Positions 5,521-6,121 of a DNA stretch of 6,121 bases are shown here, piece by piece (position 1 is the first letter of the stretch; each line of letters starts with the position of its first letter). The stretch comes from Planctomycetota bacterium. GTDB taxonomy: Bacteria; Planctomycetota; Phycisphaerae; UBA1845; CAIVHJ01. The stretch is from contig JACZTW010000236.1 of assembly GCA_022573485.1 (NCBI GenBank), forward strand, positions 1 to 6,121. Reading direction: 5' to 3'. The notes beneath the pieces are model-generated. The model did not search any database and was not told the origin of the DNA. It was given only the letters and a program-made list of their open reading frames with translations. Both the position numbers and the translations under genes were made by a program.

Positions 5521-6121
5521 CTACTTCACGCGCATGATCCAGACGACAGACATGTTTACGGGCCTGGTTTCGCTGGCCCCCCCGGCCAAATCTGTGAAGA
5601 AGGGGCCGCCCCCAAAATCGCCGTTCGTACGATCAGTCAGGCGTGGCGTGACAACCAAATTACTATTGCCATCTGAAAGCCTTTCCTGATATTTGTGCCT
5701 ATGGGCTTTGAATTCGTCTGCCTCCATGTCTCCGCTCACAGCGGACGTCCCTCTCAAGAATCGTCTTTTTCCCCCAGGAAGGGCTGCGTTGAGATCCGGA
5801 AGAATCACCCCATTGAGCGGGCTCTGCGCATCGCTCAATATCTGTCCATCGCACTGGATCCATCCATCAGGAAGGGGCAGTGGATTCGCACCGCCAGCCG
5901 GATCCTTGACATTTCGATGCCAGGCGATGATCGAGCCGATCGGGGGACTGGTCGCGGCGGCCATTGCGTAAGGTGCACTGGTCAGCGGCTGATCCGGCGA
6001 GAGTTGCTGGATGCCGTTGCCCTGCGTGTCGTCGAACCAGATTCGGAGGACGACATTGTTATTGTTGCACACCGAGGGTGGGATCGGTGGCATGGCAATC
6101 CCGCACTCCGCATCAGTCAAG
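5521..6121 (-). CDS. C-terminal part of a phage-tail-collar-like protein, cut by the window edge
   Basis: About 200 residues are visible up to the TAG at 5523-5521. The frame is open to the right edge, and the TTG at 6120 is more likely an internal Leu than the start. The first part ends in QQLSPDQPLTSAPYAMAA, a linker seen in many planctomycete and myxobacterial surface proteins just before a C-terminal domain. The domain after it (GSIIAWHRNV to the end) fits the tail-collar fold: GWIQCDGQ, a leucine-proline-rich ILPDLN, RRFLRG, an AHRHKY histidine pair and the terminal ETRPVNMSVVWIMRVK, as in receptor-binding tips of phage fibres. A role in adhesion, or in a contractile injection device, is possible; no other tail gene is visible here. 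It lies upstream of the TSP3 gene on the same strand, 101 bases apart. The N-terminal part and true start are outside the window. Confidence 0.8.
   Translation of the reverse strand, partial: LTDAECGIAMPPIPPSVCNNNNVVLRIWFDDTQGNGIQQLSPDQPLTSAPYAMAAATSPPIGSIIAWHRNVKDPAGGANPLPLPDGWIQCDGQILSDAQSPLNGVILPDLNAALPGGKRRFLRGTSAVSGDMEADEFKAHRHKYQERLSDGNSNLVVTPRLTDRTNGDFGGGPFFTDLAGGASETRPVNMSVVWIMRVK

Overview
The window looks like a piece of a planctomycete-type chromosome, or another large-genome bacterium with similar secreted proteins, that carries an accessory nuclease cassette. This taxonomic call is an inference. It rests on a secreted Asp-rich thrombospondin type 3 repeat protein on the minus strand and a collar-fold protein with a 'LTSAPYAMAA' linker, both styles I associate with Planctomycetes and Myxococcota. 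The sequence holds no rRNA gene or housekeeping marker that would fix it.

Left part (1-3171). A minus-strand gene is cut by the left edge; only its first 18 codons and an excellent ribosome binding site are visible. It diverges from a plus-strand series across a 269-base spacer rich in inverted repeats. The series is (i) a 282-residue protein with four zinc-finger-like Cys/His repeats followed by an HNH-type endonuclease domain; (ii) a 171-residue acidic protein of unknown function; (iii) a 429-residue stand-alone PD-(D/E)XK nuclease of the RecB/AddB/Cas4 type, with the four cysteines of an iron-sulphur cluster and an unassigned C-terminal extension. The genes are about 95-100 bases apart, and each spacer holds a stem-loop or palindrome and a clear Shine-Dalgarno sequence. 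This looks like phage- or island-derived DNA-processing cargo. No integrase, transposase, helicase or annealing protein is visible.

Junction (3172-3301). A convergent spacer carries three successive stem-loops. One ends in a stretch with the geometry of a tRNA or tmRNA 3' end finishing in CCA, so both a bidirectional terminator and an old attachment site are worth considering.

Right part (3302-6121, minus strand). A 705-residue secreted protein has a signal peptide, a Gly-rich N-terminal domain, TSP3 calcium-binding repeats, a ZU5-like beta domain, three exact-length 57-residue Cys-containing tandem repeats and a helical C-terminus. Upstream of it on the same strand is the 3' part of a gene for a phage-tail-collar-like protein, cut by the right edge. 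These two look like resident cell-surface genes rather than part of the nuclease cassette.

The best candidate for something undescribed is the three-gene cassette zinc-array-HNH / acidic protein / Fe-S PD-(D/E)XK nuclease. Its joint function is not shown by the sequence.
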